From contig CAVOBC010000052.1 of the NCBI GenBank assembly GCA_963693635.1, positions 1 to 18,476 of the forward strand: a stretch of DNA of 18,476 nt, given 5' to 3'. The translations under genes and the position numbers were made by a program. Below the pieces are notes generated by a model, which had not been told where the DNA came from, did not search any database, and saw only the letters and a list, made by a program, of their open reading frames with translations. Position 1 is the stretch's first letter. The number at the start of each line of letters is the position of its first letter. The DNA comes from CAVOBC01 sp963693635 (lineage in GTDB: Bacteria > Pseudomonadota > Gammaproteobacteria > Pseudomonadales > Azotimanducaceae). Positions 7,310 through 15,699 of the stretch are shown one piece after another.

Positions 7310-7329
7310 CGCAACTTTTTTTTGTTGCG
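7310..7329. other. Hairpin with T8 loop in divergent intergenic region
   Basis: CGCAAC, eight T, GTTGCG forms a six-base-pair stem with a homopolymer loop. It lies between the divergent sigma-factor and oxidoreductase genes, upstream of both, so it could be a protein-binding or promoter element. The T-run is in the loop rather than after the stem, so it is not a normal terminator. No clear -35/-10 pair is visible in this 208-base gap. Confidence 0.3.
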
Positions 7330-7456
7330 TGCGCGAGTTGCACCGCGGCGTCCGTGAAGGGCGGTGGTGCTTGTAAGCATGAGCAACTTCGGCGAGTGTA
7401 CGGTCTTCAAGGACACACACCCGCACACCCCGCACATCCGAAAAGAAGGACGCCCC

Positions 7457-8449
7457 ATGCCGTTTGAGAGCCGAGAGATTCATCTGATCGAGCGCCCGGC
7501 CGCGATGCCGCAGCCTGAACACTTCTCTCTGGTCGAGACGACGGTTGCGGACCCTTCTGACGGCGAGGTGGTGATTCGCAATCAATACATGTCGGTGGAC
7601 CCGGCGATGCGCCCGCCGCTGTCAAACGGGCAGCAACCGCTCGGCAAAGTCATGAGCGGTGGTGCGGTCGGGGTTGTCGTTGCGTCAAGGCACCCGGATG
7701 TCAGCGAGGGCGATCTGGTTCAGCATCGGCTCGGCTTTCGCGAATACGCGCTCGCGGACGGTACGAGCGTGACGAAACTAGAGCCTAAGGGTCTGCCGAC
7801 TACGGTCTACATGCATGCGCTCGGCGGCACCGGGTTCACCGCGTGGGGCGGCTTGCTCGTCACCGGCCGCCTGGCTGACGGCGAAAATGTGTTTGTATCG
7901 GCCGCAGCGGGCGCCGTCGGCAGCGTCGCGGTGCAGATCGCACGCATAAAGGGCTGCTATGTCATTGGCAGTGCGGGGTCCGAGGAGAAGTGTGCGTGGC
8001 TGCGCGATGATCTTGGCGTCGATGTTGCGATCAATTACCGCGAAGGCGTACTTAGGAAGTCGCTGAAAGCAGCCGCCCCGAAGGGCATCGATGTTTACTT
8101 CGAAAACGTCGGTGGAGACCACCTGGAATCGGCGCTGCCACGGATGAACGTGTTCGGCAGGATTCCCGTGTGCGGCATGATCTCCGCGTACAATACTGCT
8201 GGCGCGCGATCGACCGGCATCACGACTCTCTCAACCATGATCTACAGTCGGGTGACGATGCAGGGATTCGTCGTGACGGACTTTGAGGCCCGGCGTGAGG
8301 AGTTTGTCAGTGACATGCGCGGATGGCTCGAAAGTGGGCAGATGCGCTATCGCGAGACCATCAGCGAAGGTATCGAGCACGCGCCGGCCGCACTCATCGG
8401 TCTTCTGACGGGTGAGAACATCGGAAAAATGTTGGTTAAGCTCGATTGA
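7457..8449 (+). CDS. NADP-dependent oxidoreductase, MDR family (prostaglandin/leukotriene reductase-like)
   Basis: This is a 330-residue protein starting at ATG 7457 after AAGAAGGA; the upstream in-frame extension looks non-coding. An N-terminal GroES-like domain (NQYMSVDPAMR) is followed by GGTGFTAWGGLL and the nucleotide-binding motif AAAGAVGSVAVQIAR, beginning at A149. FENVGGDHLESALPRM and a GRIPVCGMIS strand follow. This zinc-free subfamily reduces the double bond of alpha,beta-unsaturated ketones or aldehydes with NADPH. The physiological substrate is not evident. It precedes the envelope cassette by about 70 bases, on the same strand, but its role looks metabolic. Confidence 0.9.
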   Translation: MPFESREIHLIERPAAMPQPEHFSLVETTVADPSDGEVVIRNQYMSVDPAMRPPLSNGQQPLGKVMSGGAVGVVVASRHPDVSEGDLVQHRLGFREYALADGTSVTKLEPKGLPTTVYMHALGGTGFTAWGGLLVTGRLADGENVFVSAAAGAVGSVAVQIARIKGCYVIGSAGSEEKCAWLRDDLGVDVAINYREGVLRKSLKAAAPKGIDVYFENVGGDHLESALPRMNVFGRIPVCGMISAYNTAGARSTGITTLSTMIYSRVTMQGFVVTDFEARREEFVSDMRGWLESGQMRYRETISEGIEHAPAALIGLLTGENIGKMLVKLD

Positions 8450-8518
8450 GCGGTGTGTGTTTTATCATGCCGTAGGCTATCGTGGTGTCCGTTCGTGGCT
8501 GTGATTCTGGTGAGCGAG

Positions 8519-9385
8519 ATGGTGACGACAAAGATGACTCGCTCGTCTCCGGCGAGCGCTAAAGAATGTCAGTGTGACGGCCGCTACGCGCGGCTTTGCC
8601 GGGGACCGGCAAGCACCCTGACCGTCCTGGCGGTGATCCTGGTTGTCGCGTTCGGCGTCATTCCAGCACAGGCCGCGCCGCCGGTCCCGGCAGACGCAGC
8701 GCCGTCTGCACGGGAACTTCTGCAAGCCGCGATTGACCAGAATCGGGGCGAGAACTCCTACGTTGAAATGACGATGGTGGTGCATCGCCCTGCCTGGGAG
8801 CGCACCTCCCGTCTCAAGAGCTGGACCCGCGGTCGTGAAGATGCCTTGATCCGTTTCGTGGCTCCGGCCAAAGATGCCGGCAACGCGACGCTCAAGCTGG
8901 GTAACAAGATGTGGACATTTACGCCCAAGTTGAATCGAACGATTCGCCTGCCGTACAGCATGATGTCGCGAAGTTGGGGTGGCTCTGATTTTTCCTACAC
9001 GGATCTGTCCCGGTCTGACAATTGGCTGGATGATTACGAATTGTCGGTCGCGTCGACTGGCGAGGTGGACGGACACCGCCACTACACGATCAATGCGATC
9101 CCAAATGACGATGCGGCGGTGGTTTGGGGCAAGGAGGAGATCGTGCTGCGTGATGATCACGTCATCGTCAGTCACACGTTTTTCGACCAGGACATGATCG
9201 CCTTGCGTCGCCTTAAAACCCTCGCGATTGAGGACCGTGATGGTCGTGCGATCCCGACCCACCAGCGCATGGAGAACCTGGACGGCGAGGACAAGTTCAC
9301 GGAGATCTTGTGGGGCGAATCCGACTTCGACCTTGACGTGCCGGACCGCATGTTTACGCTGTTTCATCTAAAGGCTGGCGAATAA
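8519..9385 (+). CDS. LolA-like outer-membrane lipoprotein-sorting protein
   Basis: This is a 288-residue protein if started at ATG 8519. ATG 8534 and GTG 8453 are alternatives, and none has a decisive ribosome binding site. A hydrophobic segment with an IPAQA cleavage site (after residue about 52) makes a Sec signal peptide, so the protein is periplasmic. The mature part carries the hallmarks of the LolA-like family: RLKSWTRGREDALIRFVAPA, KLGNKMWTFTPKLNRTIRLP and MMSRSWGGSDFSYTDL (W153). FTEILWGESDFDLDVPDRMF closes the domain. LolA-fold proteins carry acylated cargo through the periplasm in a curved beta-sheet. One base separates it from the first permease gene, so it probably works with that transporter. 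Confidence 0.85.
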   Translation: MVTTKMTRSSPASAKECQCDGRYARLCRGPASTLTVLAVILVVAFGVIPAQAAPPVPADAAPSARELLQAAIDQNRGENSYVEMTMVVHRPAWERTSRLKSWTRGREDALIRFVAPAKDAGNATLKLGNKMWTFTPKLNRTIRLPYSMMSRSWGGSDFSYTDLSRSDNWLDDYELSVASTGEVDGHRHYTINAIPNDDAAVVWGKEEIVLRDDHVIVSHTFFDQDMIALRRLKTLAIEDRDGRAIPTHQRMENLDGEDKFTEILWGESDFDLDVPDRMFTLFHLKAGE

Positions 9386-9386
9386 G

Positions 9387-10661
9387 ATGTCTGAATCTGC
9401 GCTGGTCAACGCAGACGAGGGCAGCCGCTTCGCGAGTTCGCGGGGCACCCCGCAGTTGACCGCGATGGCCTGGCGAAACGTACGCAGAACCTCGCGGCGA
9501 ACCTGGCTTGCGGCGGGCGGCATCGCGTTCGCCGTTTTTCTGCTGACCCTGATCCTGTCGATTCAGATCGGTGCCTTTACCGGCGCGGTCGATAACGCGG
9601 CCCGCATCATGCTCGGGCACATTCAGTTGCAGCACCCGCACTATCAGGACGACCCGTCGATCGAGAACCGGGTCACAGGCATTCGCTCGATCATAGAAGA
9701 CGTGGAGGCACGGCCGGGCGTTGAGACGGCTTCTGCGCGGGCGATGTCCTTTGCACTGACCTCGTCGGGAGAGCGCAGCTATGGCGCGCAGATCATGGGC
9801 GTGGAGTATCAGAAGGAGTCAAAATGGTCTGCGCTGCCCGCCATGCAACTCGAAGGCCGCTATCTTGCGGGGCCCGGCGAAGCGCTGATCGGTTCTGCGC
9901 TTGCCCGCAATCTCGGTCTTGCAGTGGGTGACGAACTGGTAATCTTGGGAACGGCGGTTGAAGGGGGCGTGGCGGCCCTTGTTAGTCGCGTGGTCGGTAC
10001 CTACACAACCGGTCAGCCCGATCTTGATCGCGCCATCGTGCAGGTGCCCCTTGGCGACTTTCAGGCGGCGTGGAATCTTTCGGCAGACGAAGCCCATTCA
10101 ATCATCATCATCACGGACTCGGTCACGCGCAGCGAGGAACTGGCGCCTTCGCTTTCGCGGGCAGATCTTCGTAGTCTTGGCTGGCGTGACCTGCAACCTG
10201 AGATCGCTCAGACCATGGAGTTGAAGCTCGTGGGCGTCTACGTCATGTTCGTCCTCGTCGCAATCATTGTGATATTCAGCATTGTCAACTCCTTCATGAT
10301 GGTGATCTTCGAGCGCACCCAGGAGTTCGGCATGTTGATGGCGGTTGGTATGCGCCGCAGAGACATTATCATGCAATTGCAGATCGAGGCGTTCCTGGTC
10401 TGGCTCCTGGGCGCCGCAGTCGGACTTGCGATAACGGGCGTCTTGCTGGCCATCCTGATCGATCAGGGCATCCCGCTGCCGCCCCAGGCCGATGATCTGA
10501 TGAAGTTGTTCTCGATGCCGAGTCGCATGTACCCGGTGTTCGAGCCCAATGGCCTGTATGCGTTGCCGATCATGCTCATAGGAACGCAGATCGCGGCACT
10601 CATCCCGGGCTTGCGCCTGCTCGGCATGAAGCCGGTCGCAGCCCTTCGGCCCTCCGAGTAA
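9387..10661 (+). CDS. FtsX/MacB-type ABC transporter permease (LolC/E-like), first of a pair
   Basis: This is a 424-residue inner-membrane protein. One TM segment at about 40-62 is followed by a large periplasmic domain of some 215 residues and then three TM segments (about 282-305, 336-358 and 390-412). This is the classic topology of MacB, LolC and LolE. The cytoplasmic loop after TM2 has the FtsX signature ERTQEFGMLMAVGMRRRDI, which couples to the ATPase. The periplasmic part contains YQDDPSIENR, echoed in the next gene as YRDDPSIER. Such proteins act mechanically on lipoproteins or lipids and do not form a channel. The start ATG is one base after the LolA-like stop, and the stop overlaps the next start. 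Confidence 0.9.
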   Translation: MSESALVNADEGSRFASSRGTPQLTAMAWRNVRRTSRRTWLAAGGIAFAVFLLTLILSIQIGAFTGAVDNAARIMLGHIQLQHPHYQDDPSIENRVTGIRSIIEDVEARPGVETASARAMSFALTSSGERSYGAQIMGVEYQKESKWSALPAMQLEGRYLAGPGEALIGSALARNLGLAVGDELVILGTAVEGGVAALVSRVVGTYTTGQPDLDRAIVQVPLGDFQAAWNLSADEAHSIIIITDSVTRSEELAPSLSRADLRSLGWRDLQPEIAQTMELKLVGVYVMFVLVAIIVIFSIVNSFMMVIFERTQEFGMLMAVGMRRRDIIMQLQIEAFLVWLLGAAVGLAITGVLLAILIDQGIPLPPQADDLMKLFSMPSRMYPVFEPNGLYALPIMLIGTQIAALIPGLRLLGMKPVAALRPSE

Positions 10662-11875
10662 TGGCCTTGCCCATCGCACTGATCGCCCAGCTTAGTTTGC
10701 GCAACATCGTGCGGCATCGCCGCCGCAACCTGATGTTGCTGGTCGCCATCGCGGTTGCGGTGTTCACGGTGCTCATTATCAACACCTTGATTCGCGGCAT
10801 GCAGGCCGACATGCAAGAGCTTGTCGTGAGCAACCTGAATGGCCACTTCAAGGTCCATGCGCCGGGCTACCGGGACGATCCTTCCATCGAGCGAGGTTTC
10901 AAACTGGCGGTAGACTGGGCGCCTGCGAACCCGTCAGCAATCGAGGGTTGGGCGGCCCGTGTCCGGATACCCGCGGTCATCCTGAGCGAGCGCGAGACGC
11001 GCGGCGTGCAGTTTGTCGGCATCGACCCGGCCCAGGAGTCCATCTCATTTCTTGGCACGGCAGAGATCGACGGCAGCTTGCTCAGCTCTGCTGACGATCG
11101 TCGACTCCTCATCGGCAAGGAGATGGCAGCGCAGCTTGAGACCCGGGTCGGCCGTCGCCTCGTCATCATGACTCAGGGGGCCGATGGCCTGAACCGAGAA
11201 GCTGGTTTTCGCATCGTGGGCACTTACGATACCGATGGCACGACGATCGAGAAGCAGTTCGTCTTCACCGGCCGCAATGCGCTGCAAAAGATGGTGGGTG
11301 CGCATGTTGTCACCGAGGTGTCCGTTCGTGTTGATGACGACGGTGCCCATCGGACCATCGGTGAAGGGCTCGCGGCATTCTTCGCCGATCTGGAGGTCAA
11401 GACGTGGCAGCAACTGGAGCCACTGACGGCCTCGTTTGTGCTATTTGCCGACAGTGCCATCTTCATCTACTACTTCATCGTGATGACGGCGCTCATCTTC
11501 GGCCTGGTCAATACGCTCGTCACGTCGGTGATGGAGCGCGTGCGGGAGTTGGGGATGCTGCGGGCGGTGGGCATGCGTCCTGGCACAGTGGTCGCTCAGG
11601 TTGTGTTTGAGTCGACTTTCATCATGATGATTGGCGTCGCCTTGGGCCTGGCTGCCGGCTGGCTGGTTTTCCAGGCGCTGCCTACTGACATTGATATGAC
11701 ATCCTGGGTGGAGGGCGCCGACAAGTTCGGCATTCCCAACATTGTTCGTCTGCGCCTTCAGATCGGCGATATTGTTCTGGTCACATTTCTGTCGATTCTG
11801 TTTGGTGTTCTCGCGAGCTTATATCCCGCCCGCAAGGCGGTCAGTATCAGTCCGGTGGAGGCGATGCGACGATGA
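10661..11875 (+). CDS. FtsX/MacB-type ABC transporter permease, second of a pair
   Basis: This is a 404-residue inner-membrane protein with the same layout as its upstream neighbour: TM1 at about 24-44, a periplasmic domain, then three TM segments from about 264. The signature MERVRELGMLRAVGMRPGTV follows TM2, and the C-terminus SLYPARKAVSISPVEAMRR is typical of the family. It overlaps the first permease by one base (TAATG) and the ATPase gene by four (ATGA), which implies translational coupling. Two different permeases suggest a heterodimer as in LolCE, not a MacB-like homodimer. Confidence 0.9.
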   Translation: MALPIALIAQLSLRNIVRHRRRNLMLLVAIAVAVFTVLIINTLIRGMQADMQELVVSNLNGHFKVHAPGYRDDPSIERGFKLAVDWAPANPSAIEGWAARVRIPAVILSERETRGVQFVGIDPAQESISFLGTAEIDGSLLSSADDRRLLIGKEMAAQLETRVGRRLVIMTQGADGLNREAGFRIVGTYDTDGTTIEKQFVFTGRNALQKMVGAHVVTEVSVRVDDDGAHRTIGEGLAAFFADLEVKTWQQLEPLTASFVLFADSAIFIYYFIVMTALIFGLVNTLVTSVMERVRELGMLRAVGMRPGTVVAQVVFESTFIMMIGVALGLAAGWLVFQALPTDIDMTSWVEGADKFGIPNIVRLRLQIGDIVLVTFLSILFGVLASLYPARKAVSISPVEAMRR

Positions 11876-12549
11876 GTGATGAAGTAGTTCGGGTGAGCGG
11901 TGCAACCCGCGTATACAACGAAGACACGATCCCGGTACAGGCCCTCGCCGGCGTTGACCTGCGGGTCAACCGTGGAGACTTCGTCAGTCTTGCCGGCCCC
12001 TCCGGGTCCGGCAAGTCCACCCTCTTGAATGTCATCGGTGGTCTTGACCGCGTGGACAGTGGCGAGGTGACGGTCGATCAGGTGTCGCTGACCGGGCTCA
12101 GCGAAAGTGAGCTGTCGGATCTGCGCCTCGCGAAGATCGGCTTCGTGTTTCAGGCCTACAATCTCTTGTCGGTGCTAACGGCGGAGGAGAACGTTGCGTT
12201 CATTCTGCAACTGCAGGGCGTCTCGAAGTCGGTCCGCGCTGAGCGTGCGCGGGAGACACTGGCGGCGGTTGGTCTAGCGGACCTGCGGGACCGGTTGCCG
12301 GGCGACATGTCGGGAGGCCAACAGCAACGGGTTGCGATCGCGCGGGCGATCGCGGCAGACCCGGTCTTGTTGCTCGCCGATGAACCGAGTGCGAACCTCG
12401 ACTCCCAAACAACAACCGGACTGCTCGAATTACTCAGGCACCTGAACGAGGATGAGGGCATGACGATTGTCACGGCGACGCACGATCCGATGGTGATGGC
12501 GTACGCGAAACGCCAGGTCCACCTGCGGGACGGCGCGATCGTTGTCTGA
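11872..12549 (+). CDS. ABC transporter ATP-binding protein, MacB/LolD type
   Basis: This is a 225-residue protein with all ATPase motifs intact: Walker A GPSGSGKST (K48), a Q-loop in FVFQAYNLL, signature MSGGQQQR at 146-153, Walker B VLLLADEPS with D170 and E171, and switch H204 in THDP. Length and the FQAYNLL sequence fit the MacB/LolD class. It should energise the two FtsX-type permeases encoded immediately upstream. The start lies inside the last codons of the second permease gene. Confidence 0.93.
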   Translation: MSDEVVRVSGATRVYNEDTIPVQALAGVDLRVNRGDFVSLAGPSGSGKSTLLNVIGGLDRVDSGEVTVDQVSLTGLSESELSDLRLAKIGFVFQAYNLLSVLTAEENVAFILQLQGVSKSVRAERARETLAAVGLADLRDRLPGDMSGGQQQRVAIARAIAADPVLLLADEPSANLDSQTTTGLLELLRHLNEDEGMTIVTATHDPMVMAYAKRQVHLRDGAIVV

Positions 12550-12596
12550 CGCGTTGCAGCCATCGGCTGCGCCGACCAGTCGGGCGGGGCATTCTG

Positions 12597-13928
12597 ATGC
12601 ACAGGGGAGCCGTTTTCCGCAGAAACTGCGCAGCTCTTGATAGGAAGCTCTTGATAGGAAGTTCAGATAACAAGAGGCCGCCTGCCGGCGGTACGGCAAT
12701 TCCTGGGCCCGCACTCGTTGGGCTTCTCATCCTGTGGGTGGGCCCCGTGGCGGCTCTGGATATGGACGCGCGCGTCAAGTGGCTTGGCGGGGCCGCGTTC
12801 TTGCCGGCTCACGATTTTCAGCGACAGCAGACTGCAACACCCGCGCTCGATCAGACGCTCGACATGCGCTTGATGCTCAAGCATAAGTGGCGGCGTTTTG
12901 AGTTGATTGCGGACCATTCGACCACCCTGATCAGCGGTGACTCGTTTGCTTTTGCCAACGCCCCGCAGTCTTCGCTGGACGCGGCGCCTGCCGATGATGA
13001 CGTGAGGCTTATGGACCTCACGGCGGACATCGAGGATGGCAACCGCCACCGTAGCTTGCACCGGCTGGACCGTCTGGCGTTGCAGTTCACGGCGGGCGAC
13101 TGGGCTGTCACCGCAGGGCGCGATGCGGTCAGTTGGGGAAGTGGCCTCGCGTTCTCGCCGATGGACATCCTCAGCCCGTTTGCCCCGACCGTTGTAGACC
13201 AGGACTTCAAAGCGGGCGATGACCTCCTGTTGATCGAACGCCTGCTCAAAGATGGCAGTGACTTGCAGGTCCTGGCCGTTGGCCGCCGCAAGGAAGGCCA
13301 TGTCACGAGTGATGCGATGAGTCTCGCGGTCAAGTGGCACACCTTTGTCGGTGGCGGTGAAATGGAGTTGTTGGCAGCGAAGCACTACGAGGACGACGTG
13401 TTTGCGGTGTCGACGAGTGTGCCCCTCGGAGGCGCGCTATTTCGTGCCGATGTTGTCGCAACAAGATTAATGCAGGGTGGGACCCGCTGGAGTGTTGTCG
13501 CGAATATTGCGTATAGCGTTGTGTTGTATGACACGTTTGTCTACCTCTTTGCCGAGTATTATCGGAATGGCTTCGGCGTGACACGGATGCCGAGAAACGC
13601 ACTCGACCTGCCGGAGGCATTAACGGTTCGCCTGGGTCGTGGTGAAACCTTCACCGTCATGCGCGACTACACGGCGGTGGGTCTCAGCGTGCCCTGGCAT
13701 CCGCTGGTCAGCCAGTCGTTCGTTTTGTTGTCCAATCTGTCCGACGGGTCGTCGCTCGTGCAGACATCGGTCTCCTTCGAACAGGGCGATGCGTCCCGCT
13801 GGCAGTTTGGATTCGTCAAACCGCTTGGTCGGGCGGGTGACGAATACGGGGGTGTGCCGCTCGCGGGTTCGGGGTTAACGGCAGGTGGCGGAACCCGGGC
13901 CTTTGCGCGTTGGGTTTATTATTTTTGA
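12597..13928 (+). CDS. Predicted outer-membrane beta-barrel protein
   Basis: This is a 443-residue protein from ATG 12597. A hydrophobic segment ending GPVAALD (about 37-54) looks like a signal peptide. The rest alternates short amphipathic strands and ends in RWVYYF, with a terminal aromatic residue as in Bam-inserted barrels. GRDAVSWGSGLAFSPMDILS (from residue 174), followed by PFAPTVVDQDFKAGDDLL, resembles a segment of large porin-like proteins of marine bacteria. I know no specific family name or substrate for it. It follows the ATPase gene by 47 bases and probably belongs to the same transport cassette. The start is uncertain: a 14-base tandem duplication at 12633-12660 lies in the first codons, and only the duplicated form keeps the 12597 ATG in frame. 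TTG 12651 is an alternative. Confidence 0.72.
   Translation: MHRGAVFRRNCAALDRKLLIGSSDNKRPPAGGTAIPGPALVGLLILWVGPVAALDMDARVKWLGGAAFLPAHDFQRQQTATPALDQTLDMRLMLKHKWRRFELIADHSTTLISGDSFAFANAPQSSLDAAPADDDVRLMDLTADIEDGNRHRSLHRLDRLALQFTAGDWAVTAGRDAVSWGSGLAFSPMDILSPFAPTVVDQDFKAGDDLLLIERLLKDGSDLQVLAVGRRKEGHVTSDAMSLAVKWHTFVGGGEMELLAAKHYEDDVFAVSTSVPLGGALFRADVVATRLMQGGTRWSVVANIAYSVVLYDTFVYLFAEYYRNGFGVTRMPRNALDLPEALTVRLGRGETFTVMRDYTAVGLSVPWHPLVSQSFVLLSNLSDGSSLVQTSVSFEQGDASRWQFGFVKPLGRAGDEYGGVPLAGSGLTAGGGTRAFARWVYYF
12633..12660. repeat. 14-bp tandem duplication at the 5' end of the beta-barrel gene
   Basis: GCTCTTGATAGGAA occurs twice without a gap (12633-12646 and 12647-12660). Its length is not a multiple of three, so it changes which upstream start codon reads into the gene. 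With a single copy the frame from ATG 12597 would meet a TAA soon after. Confidence 0.9.
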
Positions 13929-14068
13929 TCCGGATGGCCCGCAGATGGCGGTTGATGTGTCCCTCGATGCTCCGTGACTGCAGATGATGGAGTCCGGAGC
14001 GCGCTGGTTAATCTGTGACCGATAAGGCAGAGAACGCGATAGGATGATTCAACCTTGGGGTGCGACCG

Positions 14069-14809
14069 ATGAACGCGACTGTCTCTGTAATCTCGTGGAC
14101 CGACCTTGGCATCATGGTGATACCGATAGCGGCAGTGGTCGCCATCATGTTCGCCTGGAATCTGCGTCCCTGGTTTGCGCTTTACTCCAACGCGCGGATG
14201 TTGTTGCAGCTCACCCTGATTGGCTATTTTCTTGTCTTCATCTTCGAGGCGGACGAGGCCTGGTTCATCGTGCTGGTGCTGACATCGATGCTGTTGGTCG
14301 CGAGCTGGATATCGCTGAATCCGATCGTTGGCGATCGCTGGCGACTGTATCCAATCGTGCTGGTCTCGCTGACGCTGGGGGGTGGAATGATGTTGTTCCT
14401 GGTCACCCAGGAGGTATTACATGTTGATCCGTGGTACTCGCCGCGCGAAACGGTGCCACTTGCCGGAATGATTTTTGCGAACTCGATGACCACGGTTTGT
14501 CTCGCGGCGGAACGCTACGAAGCCGAACTAAAAAATGGTGTCGCCGTGCCGGAAGCCAGAAGGATCGCTTTTCAGACGGGCATGATACCGGTGATCAATT
14601 CGATGCTGGCGGTCGGGCTGGTGGCGTTGCCGGGCATGATGACCGGGCAGATCCTGTCGGGCGTGTCTCCGCTGATTGCCACGCGATATCAAATCGTTGT
14701 CATGTCCATGTTATTCGGTGCGTCGGGTCTTTGTGCGGCCTGCTATCTGCAACTGGTCAGTGTCCTCGGAATCTCGGCGGGCGCGCGCACCAGGGTCGTC
14801 GACTCCTGA
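14069..14809 (+). CDS. FetB/YbbM-like ABC permease (UPF0014 family)
   Basis: This is a 246-residue polytopic membrane protein. ATG 14069 is preferred over GTG 14060 because GGGGTG lies about seven bases before it. About six to seven hydrophobic segments cover most of the length. Family landmarks are RETVPLAGMIFANSMTTV (126-143) and PVINSMLAVGLVALPG, followed by MMTGQILSGVSPLIATRYQ (191-209). FetB of Escherichia coli works with the ATPase FetA in iron export and resistance to oxidative stress. No partner ATPase is adjacent here, so it must either use one encoded elsewhere or act differently. Family assignment is firm; function is by homology. Confidence 0.88.
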   Translation: MNATVSVISWTDLGIMVIPIAAVVAIMFAWNLRPWFALYSNARMLLQLTLIGYFLVFIFEADEAWFIVLVLTSMLLVASWISLNPIVGDRWRLYPIVLVSLTLGGGMMLFLVTQEVLHVDPWYSPRETVPLAGMIFANSMTTVCLAAERYEAELKNGVAVPEARRIAFQTGMIPVINSMLAVGLVALPGMMTGQILSGVSPLIATRYQIVVMSMLFGASGLCAACYLQLVSVLGISAGARTRVVDS

Positions 14810-14830
14810 CGGGGCCGGTCACTCGGGTAC

Positions 14831-14923
14831 GGTGACAGATGCACCACGATTTCCGGCAAGAAAGTGTAAGGTTTGTTCGCAAACCGACTCTCAGGAAATC
14901 GGGGGAATGACAATTTTGGGACG
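14831..14923 (-). repeat. Dispersed palindromic element, copy 3 (reverse orientation, degenerate)
   Basis: On the minus strand this reads CGTCCCAAAATTGTCA, a C-rich loop, then ATTTCCTGAGAGTCG, matching the core hairpin of copies 1 and 2 with several changes. A second hairpin, GGTTTG CGAA CAAACC, follows. The 3' part has GAAATCGTGGTGCATC, which matches GAAAATGGTGGTGCATC of copy 1. It fills most of the gap between the FetB-like and NnrU genes. Confidence 0.6.
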
Positions 14924-14979
14924 AGTACCAGCGCGGTCGAGCGCGCCTGCATCTTTTCATCGTTGATCGGGAGAAGGTT

Positions 14980-15657
14980 ATGACTCAGCTAATAGTGGCG
15001 GCCATTGCGTTTGCGGCAACTCACATCGTGCTCTCTGCGAGTCCGATTCGGCCGGCGATTGTCGGCGCGATCGGGACGAACCCGTTTAGGGGGCTGTACT
15101 CACTCGTCGCGTTTGCGACCCTCGGCTATCTGATCTATGCGTACGTCAACGTCGGGCACGCGGACTTTGTGTGGCTGCCGGGTCCGGTCGGACAACTGAC
15201 CGCCAAGGTCCTGATGTTGCCAGCGCTGGTGCTCCTTGCGATGGGGGCAACGGCGCGTAACCCGACGAGCATGATGTATGTCTCCGCGATCAATGACGAT
15301 CTACCGGGCATCGTGAAGATTACGCGCCATCCCGTTCAGTGGGCGATTATGCTTTGGGCTGTGGCGCACATCGCTGCCAACGGTGATGTTGCATCGCTTG
15401 CCTTCTTTGGTGGTCTGCTGGTCATATCGGCGGTGGGGACGGTGTCGATGGATGCCAGGAACAGGGCACGCGCAGATGAAGCATGGGTGTCATTTCACGC
15501 ACGAACGAGCAACGTACCGTTTGCTGCGCTGCTGGGTGGCCGCACCCGCCTGTCGCTGGGCGATGTGGGTTGGCCCGGCGCAATCGCGGGTATCGTGATC
15601 TACGGCGTGGTCTTTTGGTTCCACGACTGGATTGCTGGTGTGCCGCTTATCTTCTAG
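14980..15657 (+). CDS. NnrU family membrane protein
   Basis: This is a 225-residue integral membrane protein starting at ATG 14980, with GGGAGAAGG five bases upstream. It has about five to six TM segments. The sequence LPGIVKITRHPVQWAIMLWA, followed by VAHIAANGD, is the conserved core of the NnrU family, related to methyltransferase-type membrane enzymes. NnrU was named from nitric-oxide metabolism in alphaproteobacteria, but most members have no proven function. No denitrification gene is nearby. A related family member, beta-carotene isomerase-like, cannot be excluded. Confidence 0.85.
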   Translation: MTQLIVAAIAFAATHIVLSASPIRPAIVGAIGTNPFRGLYSLVAFATLGYLIYAYVNVGHADFVWLPGPVGQLTAKVLMLPALVLLAMGATARNPTSMMYVSAINDDLPGIVKITRHPVQWAIMLWAVAHIAANGDVASLAFFGGLLVISAVGTVSMDARNRARADEAWVSFHARTSNVPFAALLGGRTRLSLGDVGWPGAIAGIVIYGVVFWFHDWIAGVPLIF

Positions 15658-15699
15658 CGTCCGGAACGTGGTTGGCCGCGTCCTGAAAATGCCGGAGTG

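Noticed and set aside
8477..9367. A 296-codon minus-strand open frame opposite the LolA-like gene
   Set aside because: No domain or ribosome binding site; the plus-strand protein has clear family motifs and operon spacing.
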